NCBI GenBank assembly: GCA_046263155.1
Contig: JBHELF010000083.1
Coordinates: 1 to 35,150, forward strand
From: DATADF01 sp046263155
Lineage (GTDB): Bacteria; Actinomycetota; CADDZG01; WHSQ01
Length of the DNA: 35,150 nucleotides
Direction of reading: 5' to 3'
In this document: positions 6,996 through 15,247 of the stretch, piece after piece
Layout: the number at the start of each line of letters is the position of its first letter
How positions within the stretch are numbered: position 1 is the first letter of the stretch
Program-made: the position numbers and the translations under genes
The notes under the pieces: generated by a model
Seen by the model: only the letters and a program-made list of their open reading frames with translations
Told to the model about the DNA's origin: nothing
Database searches by the model: none

Positions 6996-7358
6996 ATGAC
7001 CATGACGATGGAGCTTGAACCCAGAAAGATTGCGATCGCACAGGGGCTGTTCAATGCCCTCGGCGGACTGTGGCCCCTCATTAGCCTGCGCAGTTTCGAG
7101 TGGGTTTACGGCAAGAAGCACGACATCTTTCTGCAAAAGACCGTCGGCGGCCTCCTCTTGTCCATCGGTTGTGTACAGCTCGCGGCCGCCGACTCGGGCA
7201 AGCAGATCCCACCCATTCGCCGTCTAGGGATCGCAACCGCGTCCACTCTTCTTGCCATCGACCTCATCTACATCCCCAAAGGAGAGATGCGTTGGACCTA
7301 CTGGCAGGACACCCTCTGCGAGATCGGCTGGATCGCGGCTTGGATGCGCTCCCATTGA
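6996..7358 (+). CDS. Small membrane protein, function unknown
   Basis: A 120-residue protein with three or four hydrophobic segments: around FNALGGLWPLISLRSF (residues 18-33), TVGGLLLSIGCVQLAA (48-64), LGIATASTLLAIDLIYIP (79-96) and a C-terminal amphipathic TLCEIGWIAAWM. Charged motifs between them, EWVYGKKHDIFLQK and KGEMRWTYWQD, look conserved in character. I do not recognise the family. Two more ATGs follow within 12 nt, so the start is approximate. Its stop overlaps a TTG start of the next gene (TTGA), which suggests translational coupling and a joint function with the catalase-fold-like protein. Confidence 0.6.
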   Translation: MTMTMELEPRKIAIAQGLFNALGGLWPLISLRSFEWVYGKKHDIFLQKTVGGLLLSIGCVQLAAADSGKQIPPIRRLGIATASTLLAIDLIYIPKGEMRWTYWQDTLCEIGWIAAWMRSH

Positions 7359-8047
7359 ATCCTGCGAGTCTGCTCGGGTCGCCGTTGCTGGGTGTTTCGG
7401 CTGCTACGTTCGCGGCACTATCCGCGCTTCGCCGCAACCGCGTCTTCCATCCCGTCGGCGAGGCCTACATGGCGAGCCTGCAGGTGTTGGCAGGTGACCG
7501 GCTCGGGATTCCTAACGGGGCACACCGCGCCGTCGTTCGTTTCTCGCGCGGCGCGGGCCTTCCGGAACCTCTTCCCGATGTATTGGGACTCGCGATCAAG
7601 ATCCCCGCCTACGGCCGAGACTCTTCCGATCAGGATTTTCTTCTTGCGAGCTCCGCCGGGTCGCCGCTAACTCGCAACTTGCTCGTCCCCACTCGGAGCT
7701 TTTTCACCTGCACGTACTCGAGCGTCCTGCCCTATCGCATCGGCGACGACAATATTGTCGTCGGGGCGCGTGCTGTCGAAGGCCTTGCGCGCCGTAGGGG
7801 AGACTTCGGCGGCCTGCGCTCGGCCGCCGATCAAGAAGAACTGCACTTCGACCTCTTAATCGCGTCGATGGCCGGAGCGTGGGAGCCCATCGGTAGCCTG
7901 CACGTCCAGGAGCAGTGCTCGCAGCAAGTCTCCCGCGGCCTGCGCTTCAATCCGTGGAACACGAACCAGGCACTGCAGCCGGCGGGGGTATTGAACCGGA
8001 TGCGGCGTGCCGCGTACACGGCGAGCCAGGAAGCCCGACCCGACTAG
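7355..8047 (+). CDS. Catalase-fold-like protein of unknown function (often labelled phosphodiesterase)
   Basis: About 230 residues from a TTG that overlaps the previous stop. Conserved-looking blocks are FHPVGEAYMASLQV, AVVRFSRGAGLPEPLPDVL followed by GLAIKIP, and a later FFTCTYSSVLPYRIGDDN. The 'vRfSrg.g.p...D..GlAiK' block resembles the distal heme side of catalases (RFST...D..GFA.K). The proximal tyrosine motif of true catalases is not evident, and the protein is half their length. Proteins of this kind in actinobacteria often carry the label phosphodiesterase without clear support. The start is inferred, since no ATG precedes the conserved part in frame. It probably shares an operon with the small membrane protein upstream. 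Confidence 0.5.
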   Translation: MNPASLLGSPLLGVSAATFAALSALRRNRVFHPVGEAYMASLQVLAGDRLGIPNGAHRAVVRFSRGAGLPEPLPDVLGLAIKIPAYGRDSSDQDFLLASSAGSPLTRNLLVPTRSFFTCTYSSVLPYRIGDDNIVVGARAVEGLARRRGDFGGLRSAADQEELHFDLLIASMAGAWEPIGSLHVQEQCSQQVSRGLRFNPWNTNQALQPAGVLNRMRRAAYTASQEARPD

Positions 8048-8123
8048 CCGTACCGGAACCGACGGTTCAGGTTGGGGCGCCGGGGGAAGAACAGTCCGTA
8101 GGCAACTCGACGAGGGAGGGCAC

Positions 8124-8609
8124 ATGGAAACCGGGACGGATCTTTTCATTCACGAGCTGAAGGACATCTACGACGCAGAGCACAAGCTCGTAAATGCGCT
8201 CGAGACGATGGCGAGCAAAGTCGAAAATCCCGAGCTCAAGAGCGGGTTTGAAGAGCACCGCAAGGTGACACAGGGTCAGGTTGAGAGGCTAGAAAAGGTC
8301 TTCCCACTGGTGGATCGCAAGCCGAGCCGCGAGCCCTGCAAGGGGATCAACGGCTTGATCGAGGAATTCTCGACATTCGTGGAAGAGAATCCGTCAGACG
8401 CAGTCCTGAACGTGTTCGCCACGGGAGCGGCACTCAAAGTGGAGCACTACGAGATAACCGCCTACCAGTCACTCATCAAACTCGCCGACCAATTGGGGCT
8501 AAGCGAGGCGGCGGAACTATTCGAGCAGACCCTCAAGGAAGAGCAGGACACCGCAACCGAGCTCGAAGCGATGTCAGAGAAGCTCGGTCATGAGCTTCCC
8601 AGTAGTTAG
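8124..8609 (+). CDS. DUF892 (YciE/YciF-like) ferritin-like protein
   Basis: A 161-residue four-helix ferritin-like protein: FIHELKDIYDAEHKLVNALE, FEEHRKVTQGQVERLEKVF, LKVEHYEITAYQSLIKLA and LFEQTLKEEQDTATELE. The repeated E..H and E-x6-Y pattern supplies the carboxylates and histidines (DAEH, EEH, VEHYE, KEEQ) that would form a di-iron site. YciE/YciF proteins are stress-induced, and their iron chemistry is not settled. GGAGGGCAC before the ATG is a strong ribosome binding site and decides the start. It may be transcribed alone or with the two genes before it (76-nt gap). Confidence 0.88.
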   Translation: METGTDLFIHELKDIYDAEHKLVNALETMASKVENPELKSGFEEHRKVTQGQVERLEKVFPLVDRKPSREPCKGINGLIEEFSTFVEENPSDAVLNVFATGAALKVEHYEITAYQSLIKLADQLGLSEAAELFEQTLKEEQDTATELEAMSEKLGHELPSS

Positions 8610-8620
8610 CTCGTCCTGAT

Positions 8621-9343
8621 CTATACAAGGAAGCGTGGAGCGAACAGCTTGAAAGGCACTGCGGGCACGACGAGGACCGAATAGGGGTCGCGGGCTTCCT
8701 CCGGCCTGAGGATTTCAAGCTTGTCCCACAAGTCGAACCTCGCGTCGGACAACTCGCCGGCGAAGGGGTTCATCCGTGGATGGCTGACAGGCATGTGACC
8801 CTGGGCGCCGATCACATCGGTGTAGAAGCCGTGGAGCCTGTAGGTAAGAAACTGTGCCAGCTCCTCTCCCGACGTGAACGGATGCTTGCCCTCCGGGTCC
8901 TGCATCGCCTGTAACGAGAAACTCGTGTCTCCGACATCGGATACAACCTTGCACAGGTATGAGGCGTAGCCCTCCACGGTGTTTGTGATGGAGACGTCGA
9001 ATGCAGCCCTGTAGGTGTGCCGCGCAATCGGCCGCTGCGAGACCCATGCCCGCGTCGTGCTCAGGTAACGTCCGAAGAAATAGATACCTTTTCGTCCCTT
9101 GTGGGTGACGTAGGTGCGGTAAGTGCTCTCGTTGAACGTGTGGCGCGGGTAGTTGATCGTGGGGCGAAAATCTCGGTTGCAAAAGCATGTGGTGGAGACG
9201 AAGGCAATGGTTCCCTTGGGACCCTCGAACGTGTCCAGTTCATATGGCTTTGGCAGATGAGCCCACACTCGCTCCGCTGGGACGGCGTACGTAACGATGG
9301 CAAAGTCCGTCACTTCGATCGAGAAGACTCGGGGGCCCTTCAC
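8621..9343 (-). CDS. DUF2071 (YqjF-like, acetoacetate decarboxylase-fold) protein
   Basis: About 240 residues. The N-terminus has the DUF2071 pattern (ITYAVPAERVWAHLPKPYEL with DTFEGPKGTIAFVS), followed by NYPRHTFNESTYRTYV and GIYFFGRYLSTTRAWV, the 'N..TYR.YV...gr.GvyFf' block that defines the family. The family shares the acetoacetate decarboxylase-like fold but its substrate is unknown. Start choice: a GTG at 9349 is possible, but TAATAC lies only 2 nt before it and 8 nt before the next in-frame GTG at 9343. The second fits the leaderless spacing of neighbouring genes, so I use it. The gene converges with the DUF892 gene, with only 11 nt between the stops. Confidence 0.78.
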   Translation of the reverse strand: MKGPRVFSIEVTDFAIVTYAVPAERVWAHLPKPYELDTFEGPKGTIAFVSTTCFCNRDFRPTINYPRHTFNESTYRTYVTHKGRKGIYFFGRYLSTTRAWVSQRPIARHTYRAAFDVSITNTVEGYASYLCKVVSDVGDTSFSLQAMQDPEGKHPFTSGEELAQFLTYRLHGFYTDVIGAQGHMPVSHPRMNPFAGELSDARFDLWDKLEILRPEEARDPYSVLVVPAVPFKLFAPRFLV

Positions 9344-9442
9344 AATCACAGGTATTACCCTCTAGAAGGGTTCGCTGCTCGTCGTGATGCCTGACGCCGG
9401 CTGGACTCGACCATACGTGAGCGTCTCAGCCAAGGGGGCGGG

Positions 9443-9952
9443 ATGACCGTTTTGAATGGGACGGACGTCGAGGGTCTAAAGGATTACGTGGACGGGGTGG
9501 CGACGGACCCCTCGAAAGCGGATCGTGATCTCTTAGTGACGGCGCATTGGGAAGGTGAGTCGCGCGCCCGCGTAGAGAAGGAAGGCAGCAAAGCCTTATA
9601 CATCGGTGGCGGCGACGAGTTGAGCGCGATGGCGGGCATCCTCGGAATGTTGGCGGCCTGCGACGTAGAGGTCGTCGCCACGCACGCGACGCTGTTGGGG
9701 CTTGAGCTAAAGGATCTTCGCGTAGAGGCGCGGGGACAGTTCAACCTTGCAACGCTTCTCGGCGTGGACGCGCCGCACGATGCCGGGTATCAGCAGATCG
9801 CCTACACGGTCGTCATTGATGCTCCCAACGCCACGGATGAGCAGATCGCCTACCTGAAAGAGAGATGCGAGCGCTCATCCCCCGTGGGCGACACACTGCG
9901 CAAGCAGGTACCGCTCACGCTGGAGTTCGTGAACGAGGCCGGAGGCAGCTAG
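9443..9952 (+). CDS. OsmC-family peroxidase-like protein with both cysteines
   Basis: A 169-residue OsmC-family protein and the second of the window. The peroxidatic cysteine lies in the helix GILGMLAACDVEVVATHA (Cys73) and the second cysteine in YLKERCERSSPVGDTL (Cys142), the 'C.rSPv..tl' signature of OsmC proteins. Both catalytic residues are therefore present, in contrast to the gene at 2600. The family reduces organic hydroperoxides with lipoyl or other thiols; the actual substrate cannot be seen. A GGGGGCGGG stretch precedes the ATG. A hairpin starting 3 nt after the stop should terminate transcription towards the opposing DUF2182 gene. Confidence 0.83.
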   Translation: MTVLNGTDVEGLKDYVDGVATDPSKADRDLLVTAHWEGESRARVEKEGSKALYIGGGDELSAMAGILGMLAACDVEVVATHATLLGLELKDLRVEARGQFNLATLLGVDAPHDAGYQQIAYTVVIDAPNATDEQIAYLKERCERSSPVGDTLRKQVPLTLEFVNEAGGS

Positions 9953-9954
9953 CC

Positions 9955-9978
9955 GAGCGTTTCCTCAAGGGAACGCTC
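9955..9978. terminator. Intergenic hairpin between convergent genes
   Basis: GAGCGTTTCC (9955-9964), loop TCAA, GGGAACGCTC (9969-9978) form a 10-bp stem with one G-T pair, followed by TTCTCC. It lies between convergent stops (9952 and 10037) and could end transcription from the OsmC side. Confidence 0.6.
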
Positions 9979-10036
9979 TTCTCCGCGCTCATTGTTGTAA
10001 GGGCACTTGGCGCGGCCCGCGCGGACCGATGGCGTT

Positions 10037-10741
10037 TCACATCAGCGGCGTGAGTCCAGGAACCGACGAGGGCGCGATGACGATCAGGATTCCAAGTCCG
10101 ACGTTCGCGAGGGCCAGCGGCACATCGATGGCGGCTTTGGGGGGCAGCAGCTTCTGGGCGGCGACGAGAACGGCAATCACGGACATCCAGGTGACGCTCA
10201 TGACGCCCAGGACCACCAGCATGAGCATCAGTCCGATGCTCGAGCCGACACAGTAGCGGCCGAACTGGAATCCAGAGCGAACGCTCTGGCGGCACCGCCG
10301 GCGGCAATGCTGCTTGAGCGGCGTGAACTCGTAGACACCTGCCGCGATCGCAACCGCCCCAGCGACGAAAGAGCCATGCGGCCGATACAGCGCATACACC
10401 ACGACGCCGAGGAGGGTCCAGACCGCAAGGTCGGACCCGGCGAAGATCGGCACGGCCGACACACGACCGCTGACACGAGCGCGTCTCAAGACTGCCGGAG
10501 TGGCGCCGGGCAGCATCATCGCCGCCATCATCGACACCCACAGGGCGACAAAGAACGCGAACGAGCCGAGCTCGGTTGCCGCGCCCATATCCATCCCGTT
10601 CATCTGCCGGATCGCGACGACCCAGGATGCGCCCGCGAGCCCGAGGGTCGCCGCCAGCGCGGCTGCCGTCGCGGCCGTCCTAGAGCTCGTCATGGCTGGA
10701 GTCGGCGGGGGGTCCGCTCCGCTCTCAGGCCGGGTACTCAT
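10037..10741 (-). CDS. DUF2182 integral membrane protein
   Basis: About 234 residues with five or six transmembrane helices. Signature segments of DUF2182 (predicted metal-binding integral membrane protein) are present: FFVALWVSMMAAMMLPGATP in an early helix, the basic YEFTPLKQHCRRRCR loop, and GRYCVGSSIGLMLMLVVLG with VMSVTWMSVIAVLVAAQKL near the C-terminus. The Cys-rich basic loop and the Met-rich helix are the reason the family is thought to bind metal; this is untested. The ATG at 10741 overlaps the DUF899 stop by 17 nt, suggesting coupling; an alternative ATG at 10693 would also leave all helices intact. Confidence 0.82.
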   Translation of the reverse strand: MSTRPESGADPPPTPAMTSSRTAATAAALAATLGLAGASWVVAIRQMNGMDMGAATELGSFAFFVALWVSMMAAMMLPGATPAVLRRARVSGRVSAVPIFAGSDLAVWTLLGVVVYALYRPHGSFVAGAVAIAAGVYEFTPLKQHCRRRCRQSVRSGFQFGRYCVGSSIGLMLMLVVLGVMSVTWMSVIAVLVAAQKLLPPKAAIDVPLALANVGLGILIVIAPSSVPGLTPLM

Positions 10742-11462
10742 CCTTGCGCCAGGCACGCGGCTCCTCAGGCTGTGGCTTCGGCGTCCGCTCGAGCAGCATG
10801 TTGAAGTGGGGGGCAACGAACGGATCGGGCGCCGTCACCGTGTAGGTGTGATAGACGGTCCCGTTCTCGAGCGCGAATGCGATGTAGCTCGGAGCCTCGC
10901 GGAGGCCGTCCTTGAGCTCCGCGCCTACCTGCTCCGACCATTCCCGCAGCCAGTCCGGCGGGTTTCTTAGCATCTCTTGGACCTCGGGGATCTGGACTGC
11001 TTGCTCCTCCGTGAGCGCAAGGTCGAAGTCCCACGGGAAATCGGTCTCGTATGTCGACACGTAGGCGAACTGCCAGCCCATCCTTTTCTTGTAGGCCGCA
11101 AGGCGGTCGATCGGCGCCCGCGAGAAGCAGAGGAACGTGACGTCGCGCTTGTTCAAGTGGATCAGCTGGGGGTCGAATTCATCCGCGAGGCTCGTACAGC
11201 CGGGGCATGCCCCAACCTCGTAATCCGGCCCATACATGATGTTGTAGGCGAGGAGCTGCGAGCGTCCGTCGAACAGCTCGGCGAGGGTCTTCTTACCGTC
11301 TTCCGTGTCGAACTCGTATTCCTTCTCGACCGGGACCCAGGGAAGGTCGAGCCGCTTCTTCTTGATGTCCTCGTTTAGCTCGGCGTGTTGCGCCTCGAGC
11401 TTCGCCAGCTCGTCGCGCGCCGCTTGCCATTCTTCGCGCGTTCCAATCTTGTGCTCGGCCAC
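10725..11462 (-). CDS. DUF899 thioredoxin-like protein
   Basis: A 245-residue thioredoxin-fold protein of the DUF899 family. Key features are WPVEKEYEF-like VPVEKEYEFDTEDG, then LLAYNIMYGPD and the redox-type motif ACPGCT (Cys86 and Cys89), followed by DVTFLCFSRAPIDRLAAYKK and a final YHTYTVTAPDP block. The CxxC motif suggests a thiol-disulfide or peroxide-related function; none has been shown for the family. The start is a GTG with GGAGGGAGACGAG in front. It is the first gene of a probable two-gene unit with DUF2182. Upstream, on its promoter side, lies the outermost tRNA 3' half, so this gene marks the left boundary of the accretion island. Confidence 0.87.
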   Translation of the reverse strand: MAEHKIGTREEWQAARDELAKLEAQHAELNEDIKKKRLDLPWVPVEKEYEFDTEDGKKTLAELFDGRSQLLAYNIMYGPDYEVGACPGCTSLADEFDPQLIHLNKRDVTFLCFSRAPIDRLAAYKKRMGWQFAYVSTYETDFPWDFDLALTEEQAVQIPEVQEMLRNPPDWLREWSEQVGAELKDGLREAPSYIAFALENGTVYHTYTVTAPDPFVAPHFNMLLERTPKPQPEEPRAWRKDEYPA

Positions 11463-11628
11463 CTCGTCTCCCTCCTGTGAGCTTGGCCTTCCGACCGATT
11501 CGATGTCTCGGCCGCAAGCTACTCCGACACCAACTACGACTCCAGATCGCTCGCAAACTCATCGCGAAGGCGCGTTCTGATTACCACGGCGGCATAGGAA
11601 CGTGCGTCATCGCACGCGCGACATTTTC

Positions 11629-11670
11629 GTGGGCCGCCTGGACTCGAACCAGCGACCAACGGATTTTGAG
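11629..11670 (-). repeat. tRNA(CAU) 3' half, copy 1 (most distal)
   Basis: Read on the minus strand it runs from the anticodon loop CTCAAAA through variable loop and T-arm (GCTGGTTCGAGTCCAG) to GGCCCAC. Against copies 4 and 5 it has T to A in the anticodon (making CAA), a C to G at the end of the T-stem and one missing C in the acceptor. The 5' side of the anticodon stem does not pair. It cannot fold as a tRNA. Upstream of it GCAGGTCAGGGGTTG resembles the flank of copy 5. Confidence 0.8.
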
Positions 11671-11766
11671 CCTGGCCTTAAGGACAACCCCTGACCTGCG
11701 ACGATGCTACGGACAGCGCTTCGTGCTCGCAACCACAAGTAGTCCCGGGTGGTCACGAATGGTCCA

Positions 11767-13227
11767 CTAAAGGCGCAAGGAGCGCGTCCAAACATCCTGC
11801 TGGTACATCGCCGGTGCGCCTCGCGCGTCGGTCCACATCGCGTGGCCCCGGCCGTCGGGTCCGATGTCGAAGCCCGGGTAGTGGCCGAGACCGAACCCCG
11901 GATAGGTGCCGGCCCCGAGAGAGGATTGCGACGTCAGCCGTGTTGGGTCGGACCACGATCCGTTCTTCAGCGATGTTACGTAAGCGTCGTAGCTCCCTCC
12001 GGGTGCGGCCGCGATGTACATGACGTGCAAACTTTCGTCAGGTCCGAACGCGACCCATTCCTGCAAAGCCGCGGCGACAGGTCCCGCGGCGATAGGCGGC
12101 AGCTGATGCCAGTCGCGGCCACCGTTGGAGGAGAGGACGACCTCCAAGGCGTTGTCCGTCTCGCTCTCGCCGGCAGCCCACACGACCGCGATCTTCCCGG
12201 ACCGTGAGATATCGAGGATCGGGATGCTATTGGCGGACCCTACGGCACCATTGGAGATGTCACTTGCAACGCAGGGTTCGCTTATGACCGAGCGCGAGAA
12301 CGATTGCCCGCCGTCGGGAGACGTCGCTACCACGATTCGCACAGAAGCGTCAGGGTTTGTCGCACAGCCGGAACCTCCCGGCAGCAGGAACGTCACACGT
12401 AGAACGCCATCCGGACCGACGCGGGGCATCGCGCCGAATGCATGCTCCTGCAGGTTCGTTATGGCAACCGGCGGAGCGAACGAGCGCCCGCCATTCGTGG
12501 AGCGAGCAACCTTCACGATCGGCCCCGCCATAAAGTCGCGGCACGACTCTGGGTCTGTGGACTGATGTTCGTGCCAAGATAAGTAAACGGTGTCGTGTCG
12601 CCCGCGCTGTCCACGCCCGACGCCCAGGTATGGCTTGTCCGGTCCCGCACATACCCCTTGGGCGACGGAGGGCACAGCGACGCGCGGCTTCTCCCAGGTT
12701 TCACCGCCGTCGCCGGAGCGAACGACGTACACACCGCCACCTTTGTAGGTGCCGTCTGATTCCCGCACGACGCCCTGCAAGAACCCGACGTACGCGACCC
12801 CATCGGAATCAAACGCGACTGACGGATCGGCGGTCCAGGTCCCGGGGATCTTCGGCGCGAACACCCCAGTCCGCTCGTACGTTGCACCGCCGTCAATCGA
12901 GCGATACGCCACAACTGCAGGACCCTGGCCTCCCGGGTTCTCCGCGAAATCGTGCATTGCGGCGAGGACGACTTGCGGATCGTTTGGATGCGCTGCAACC
13001 GACACTTCATTCTTCGAGGGCTCACCTTCGGGATCGACGGGATGGTCGTTGCCCGTCGTCTGGCTGAGTTCTCCGTTCGGCCCCTCGCCGGGGAACGTGA
13101 ATACACCGAGATCATTCGTAGCAGGAATCCGACCAACCGTGATCTGGTAACTCGTTAATAGGCACACGACAACGAGCAGCGGAGCCATCCTCATTGCCGG
13201 CGCTCGCGTCCTATTAGGTGACTTCAT
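11767..13227 (-). CDS. Secreted BNR/Asp-box beta-propeller protein
   Basis: A 486-residue exported protein: basic start MKSPNRTRAP, hydrophobic APLLVVVCLLTSYQITV, then a propeller of at least five Asp-box (S-x-D-x-G-x-x-W/F) repeats: SIDGGATY, SGDGGETW, STNGGRSF, SPDGGQSF and SSNGGRDW. This is the scaffold of sialidases and related BNR proteins. The catalytic Arg triad and Tyr of true sialidases cannot be recognised from the sequence, so an enzymatic label is not justified. The ATG at 13227 is preferred over the TTG at 13233 because GAGGAG lies 7 nt upstream. It sits alone downstream of the ECF sigma operon. Its 3' end is about 100 nt from tRNA half copy 1. Confidence 0.82.
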   Translation of the reverse strand: MKSPNRTRAPAMRMAPLLVVVCLLTSYQITVGRIPATNDLGVFTFPGEGPNGELSQTTGNDHPVDPEGEPSKNEVSVAAHPNDPQVVLAAMHDFAENPGGQGPAVVAYRSIDGGATYERTGVFAPKIPGTWTADPSVAFDSDGVAYVGFLQGVVRESDGTYKGGGVYVVRSGDGGETWEKPRVAVPSVAQGVCAGPDKPYLGVGRGQRGRHDTVYLSWHEHQSTDPESCRDFMAGPIVKVARSTNGGRSFAPPVAITNLQEHAFGAMPRVGPDGVLRVTFLLPGGSGCATNPDASVRIVVATSPDGGQSFSRSVISEPCVASDISNGAVGSANSIPILDISRSGKIAVVWAAGESETDNALEVVLSSNGGRDWHQLPPIAAGPVAAALQEWVAFGPDESLHVMYIAAAPGGSYDAYVTSLKNGSWSDPTRLTSQSSLGAGTYPGFGLGHYPGFDIGPDGRGHAMWTDARGAPAMYQQDVWTRSLRL

Positions 13228-13392
13228 GCTCAACTCCTCGGCTAGGACTGTTTTCCGTGCGCACTAGAGCGGCCCTTGCCCGAAATGGCTTCCAGATGTC
13301 TTTGGGCGACAGCCGCCGCAGTCCTGCGCAACGGGAGTGACAACCTTCGTCACGGGACCGGCGCGCCACCAAGAGCCTCGAGGGCGGCGGTG

Positions 13393-13719
13393 TCAGAAAC
13401 CGAGGTTCGATAAGCGACCCGCAAGCTCCGCTGCGTTTTCGACGCCAGTGAGTCTTCGCAAACGGGTCAACCGACGGTAGACGCTCCGCTTCGACATGTG
13501 TAGCGCCGCTGCGATGGCGTCGGCCGATTCACCTCGGGCCGCGAGCCGGGCGACCTGCTCCTCTTCGACCGTCAATGCTAACGGGGCAGTGCCGGTTTCA
13601 AGCAACTGCGTCGCCTCATCGGGCATCAGAGGTACCAACAACATCTCACTTGCTCGACCCAGCCACCGGTCCGGAACCCGCGGGGGTGTCATCAGAACCC
13701 AGACAAGGTCGTTATTCAT
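13393..13719 (-). CDS. Small LuxR/sigma-type HTH regulator, last gene of the ECF operon
   Basis: A 108-residue DNA-binding protein. The second half is a helix-turn-helix: LTVEEEQVARLAARGESADA then AAALHMSKRSVYRRLTRLR, close to LuxR/GerE and sigma region 4 domains. The first half (VWVLMTPPRVPDRWLGRASE, MLLVPLMPDEATQLLETG) is a short linker-like segment common in actinobacterial proteins of this type. No receiver or sensing domain is present. The ATG at 13719 overlaps the stop of the membrane-protein gene by 8 nt (ATGAATAA), indicating translational coupling. A longer frame upstream exists but would duplicate the coding text of the neighbour. It may tune the sigma factor regulon. Confidence 0.72.
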   Translation of the reverse strand: MNNDLVWVLMTPPRVPDRWLGRASEMLLVPLMPDEATQLLETGTAPLALTVEEEQVARLAARGESADAIAAALHMSKRSVYRRLTRLRRLTGVENAAELAGRLSNLGF

Positions 13720-14563
13720 GGAAGAAGACAAAGTCGACCCGACCTCCACTTGGTCGTGCTGCGGTGCCGCAGTCGCCGTCGTTGATCTCGACAACGAGGG
13801 ATTCCGTAGCCGGAAGGATCTTGAGCTTTTGGCTCGCGCCGCCGCAGTAGACCGTTGGGTCGGCGACAGTGCGCCCGTGACTATCCCACTGCGTTATGCG
13901 AACAAGAACCGGTGCTCCTGAGTCGTCGCGAACGGTAACCCGGATGAAGCGATCCTCCGGGCGCGTGTCGAATCCGACACAACCTTCCCCGAGCACCGAG
14001 CAGCTCTGACGAGGATCGACCCGCGGTCTGACGACGGGCATCTGATATTTGGCGGTGCCACGACGCGAGATGCGCTCACGACTGGGCTCCTGCAGAGGAT
14101 CATCCCGGAACTCACCGGTCGCTCGGTCGTGATCAAATCCTCCTTGGCTGGAATACGAGCTACCAGATCGTCTCGCCCCCGCCGAGCCCGAAGGCGCCCG
14201 GTGACCCATTGGCGCCTTGATGGGGCCGAGGATCCCACCGCCATTTCGTTCCCCATCACGTATGAGACCGTGATCCTCAATCTCCGAGCGCTCTTCGGGC
14301 GTTGGGTCCTGTGGATTCTGGTGCATCATGTCGTCCGCGGGTTGCTGACGCTCCGATTGCTCCGTGAAGCTCCAGCCGGACACGAACCAGACACCTGCCG
14401 TCGTCGCCATCACAACGGCAACCGTCGCGAGCCGCGTCACCACTAAGCGGCGTCGCCTCGTCGAGGCCTCGCGAAGAACGTCCGCGAGGGCCACTTGGAC
14501 GTCGTCCTGGACCGCGTCCGCGATAAGAACGACTTGACCGCGGATCCTGCCATCAGCCAACAT
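13712..14563 (-). CDS. Single-pass membrane protein, possible anti-sigma factor
   Basis: A 283-residue protein encoded directly after the ECF sigma gene and overlapping it by 11 nt. Residues 1-40 are cytoplasmic, LATVAVVMATTAGVWFVSG (about 45-63) is a transmembrane helix, and the rest is outside the membrane: a low-complexity Gly/Ser/Arg/Asp-rich linker, then a compact domain from about residue 180 with Cys pairs (RQSCSVLGEGCVGFD; VYCGGASQ with NDGDCG). The HxxxCxxC zinc motif of ZAS anti-sigma factors is absent. The role as anti-sigma factor or signal receptor rests on operon position and topology only. Confidence 0.62.
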   Translation of the reverse strand: MLADGRIRGQVVLIADAVQDDVQVALADVLREASTRRRRLVVTRLATVAVVMATTAGVWFVSGWSFTEQSERQQPADDMMHQNPQDPTPEERSEIEDHGLIRDGERNGGGILGPIKAPMGHRAPSGSAGARRSGSSYSSQGGFDHDRATGEFRDDPLQEPSRERISRRGTAKYQMPVVRPRVDPRQSCSVLGEGCVGFDTRPEDRFIRVTVRDDSGAPVLVRITQWDSHGRTVADPTVYCGGASQKLKILPATESLVVEINDGDCGTAARPSGGRVDFVFFHE

Positions 14564-15065
14564 CGAGCTGGCCTTCCTTCAGAACGGCCGCGAGCTTCCG
14601 GCGCGCCTTGTGCAGATGTACACGCACAGTTGATTCGGAGCAGTCGAGGATGCGCGCGATTTCCGCGGATGGCCGATCCTCGAAATAGAACAGGGCGACG
14701 GTCGCTCGCTGCATTGCCGGGAGTTCCTTGACCGCCTGCTGAACATCCCAGATGACGGGGTCGACGATGTGCTCGGGTTCCGCTATGGGTGTCAGTAGCT
14801 CTTGGAGTCGGCGACGACGGACTAGTTGGATGCCAAGCCGAACCGCGACATGACGTACCCAAGCCTCAGGACGATCGTACGTCGAGACCCTTTTCCAATG
14901 GCGAAAGAGGCGGATGAACGCCTCCTGTGTCACATCGCGCGCGCTCTCGCGATCGCCGACGACGAGGAAGACCGTCCTCAGCACCCTTGGGTACTCGCCT
15001 CGGAAGAACCACGAGTACTCCTCCTGCCGGCGCTTAACAGCTCGTGGATTGTCCACGGGAGTCAT
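14553..15065 (-). CDS. ECF-family RNA polymerase sigma factor
   Basis: A 170-residue ECF sigma factor. Region 2 spans about residues 18-80 (YPRVLRTVFLVVGDRESARD, then TQEAFIRLFRHW and RPEAWVRHVAVRLG). Region 4 spans about residues 112-165 (VQQAVKELPAMQRATVALFY, SAEIARILDCSESTVRVHLH, KARRKLAAVL). The layout resembles actinobacterial SigE/SigM-like ECF factors. It heads a three-gene operon with the membrane protein and the small HTH gene, all with overlapping ends, the usual arrangement in which the second gene controls the sigma factor. The start lies just after GTAAGTAAGT; there is no clear ribosome binding site. A -35-like GTAAAC lies upstream, but I cannot confirm autoregulation. Confidence 0.88.
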   Translation of the reverse strand: MTPVDNPRAVKRRQEEYSWFFRGEYPRVLRTVFLVVGDRESARDVTQEAFIRLFRHWKRVSTYDRPEAWVRHVAVRLGIQLVRRRRLQELLTPIAEPEHIVDPVIWDVQQAVKELPAMQRATVALFYFEDRPSAEIARILDCSESTVRVHLHKARRKLAAVLKEGQLDVG

Positions 15066-15247
15066 ACTTACTTACATCGCCCACCCGGCAGACATGTTTA
15101 CTCAGCTCCCGGACTGGCTCTGCTCCCAGCGCTGGCGACCACGCGTAGCTCATCACTCATCTCTTGGCCGATGACGCTCAAAATCGATCGGTGTTCATCG
15201 AAGCGATCCACGCGTTCAAGGTCTTCCAAGGTCGACGCTAGCGTCGC

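Noticed and set aside
11629..11670. tRNA-Leu(CAA) gene suggested by the CTCAAAA loop
   Set aside because: No 5' acceptor, D-arm or pairing anticodon stem, and no long variable arm as required for Leu. It is a mutated 3' half of the CAU tRNA.
11767..13227. Calling the BNR protein a sialidase
   Set aside because: Asp boxes show only the fold; the catalytic arginine triad and tyrosine could not be identified.
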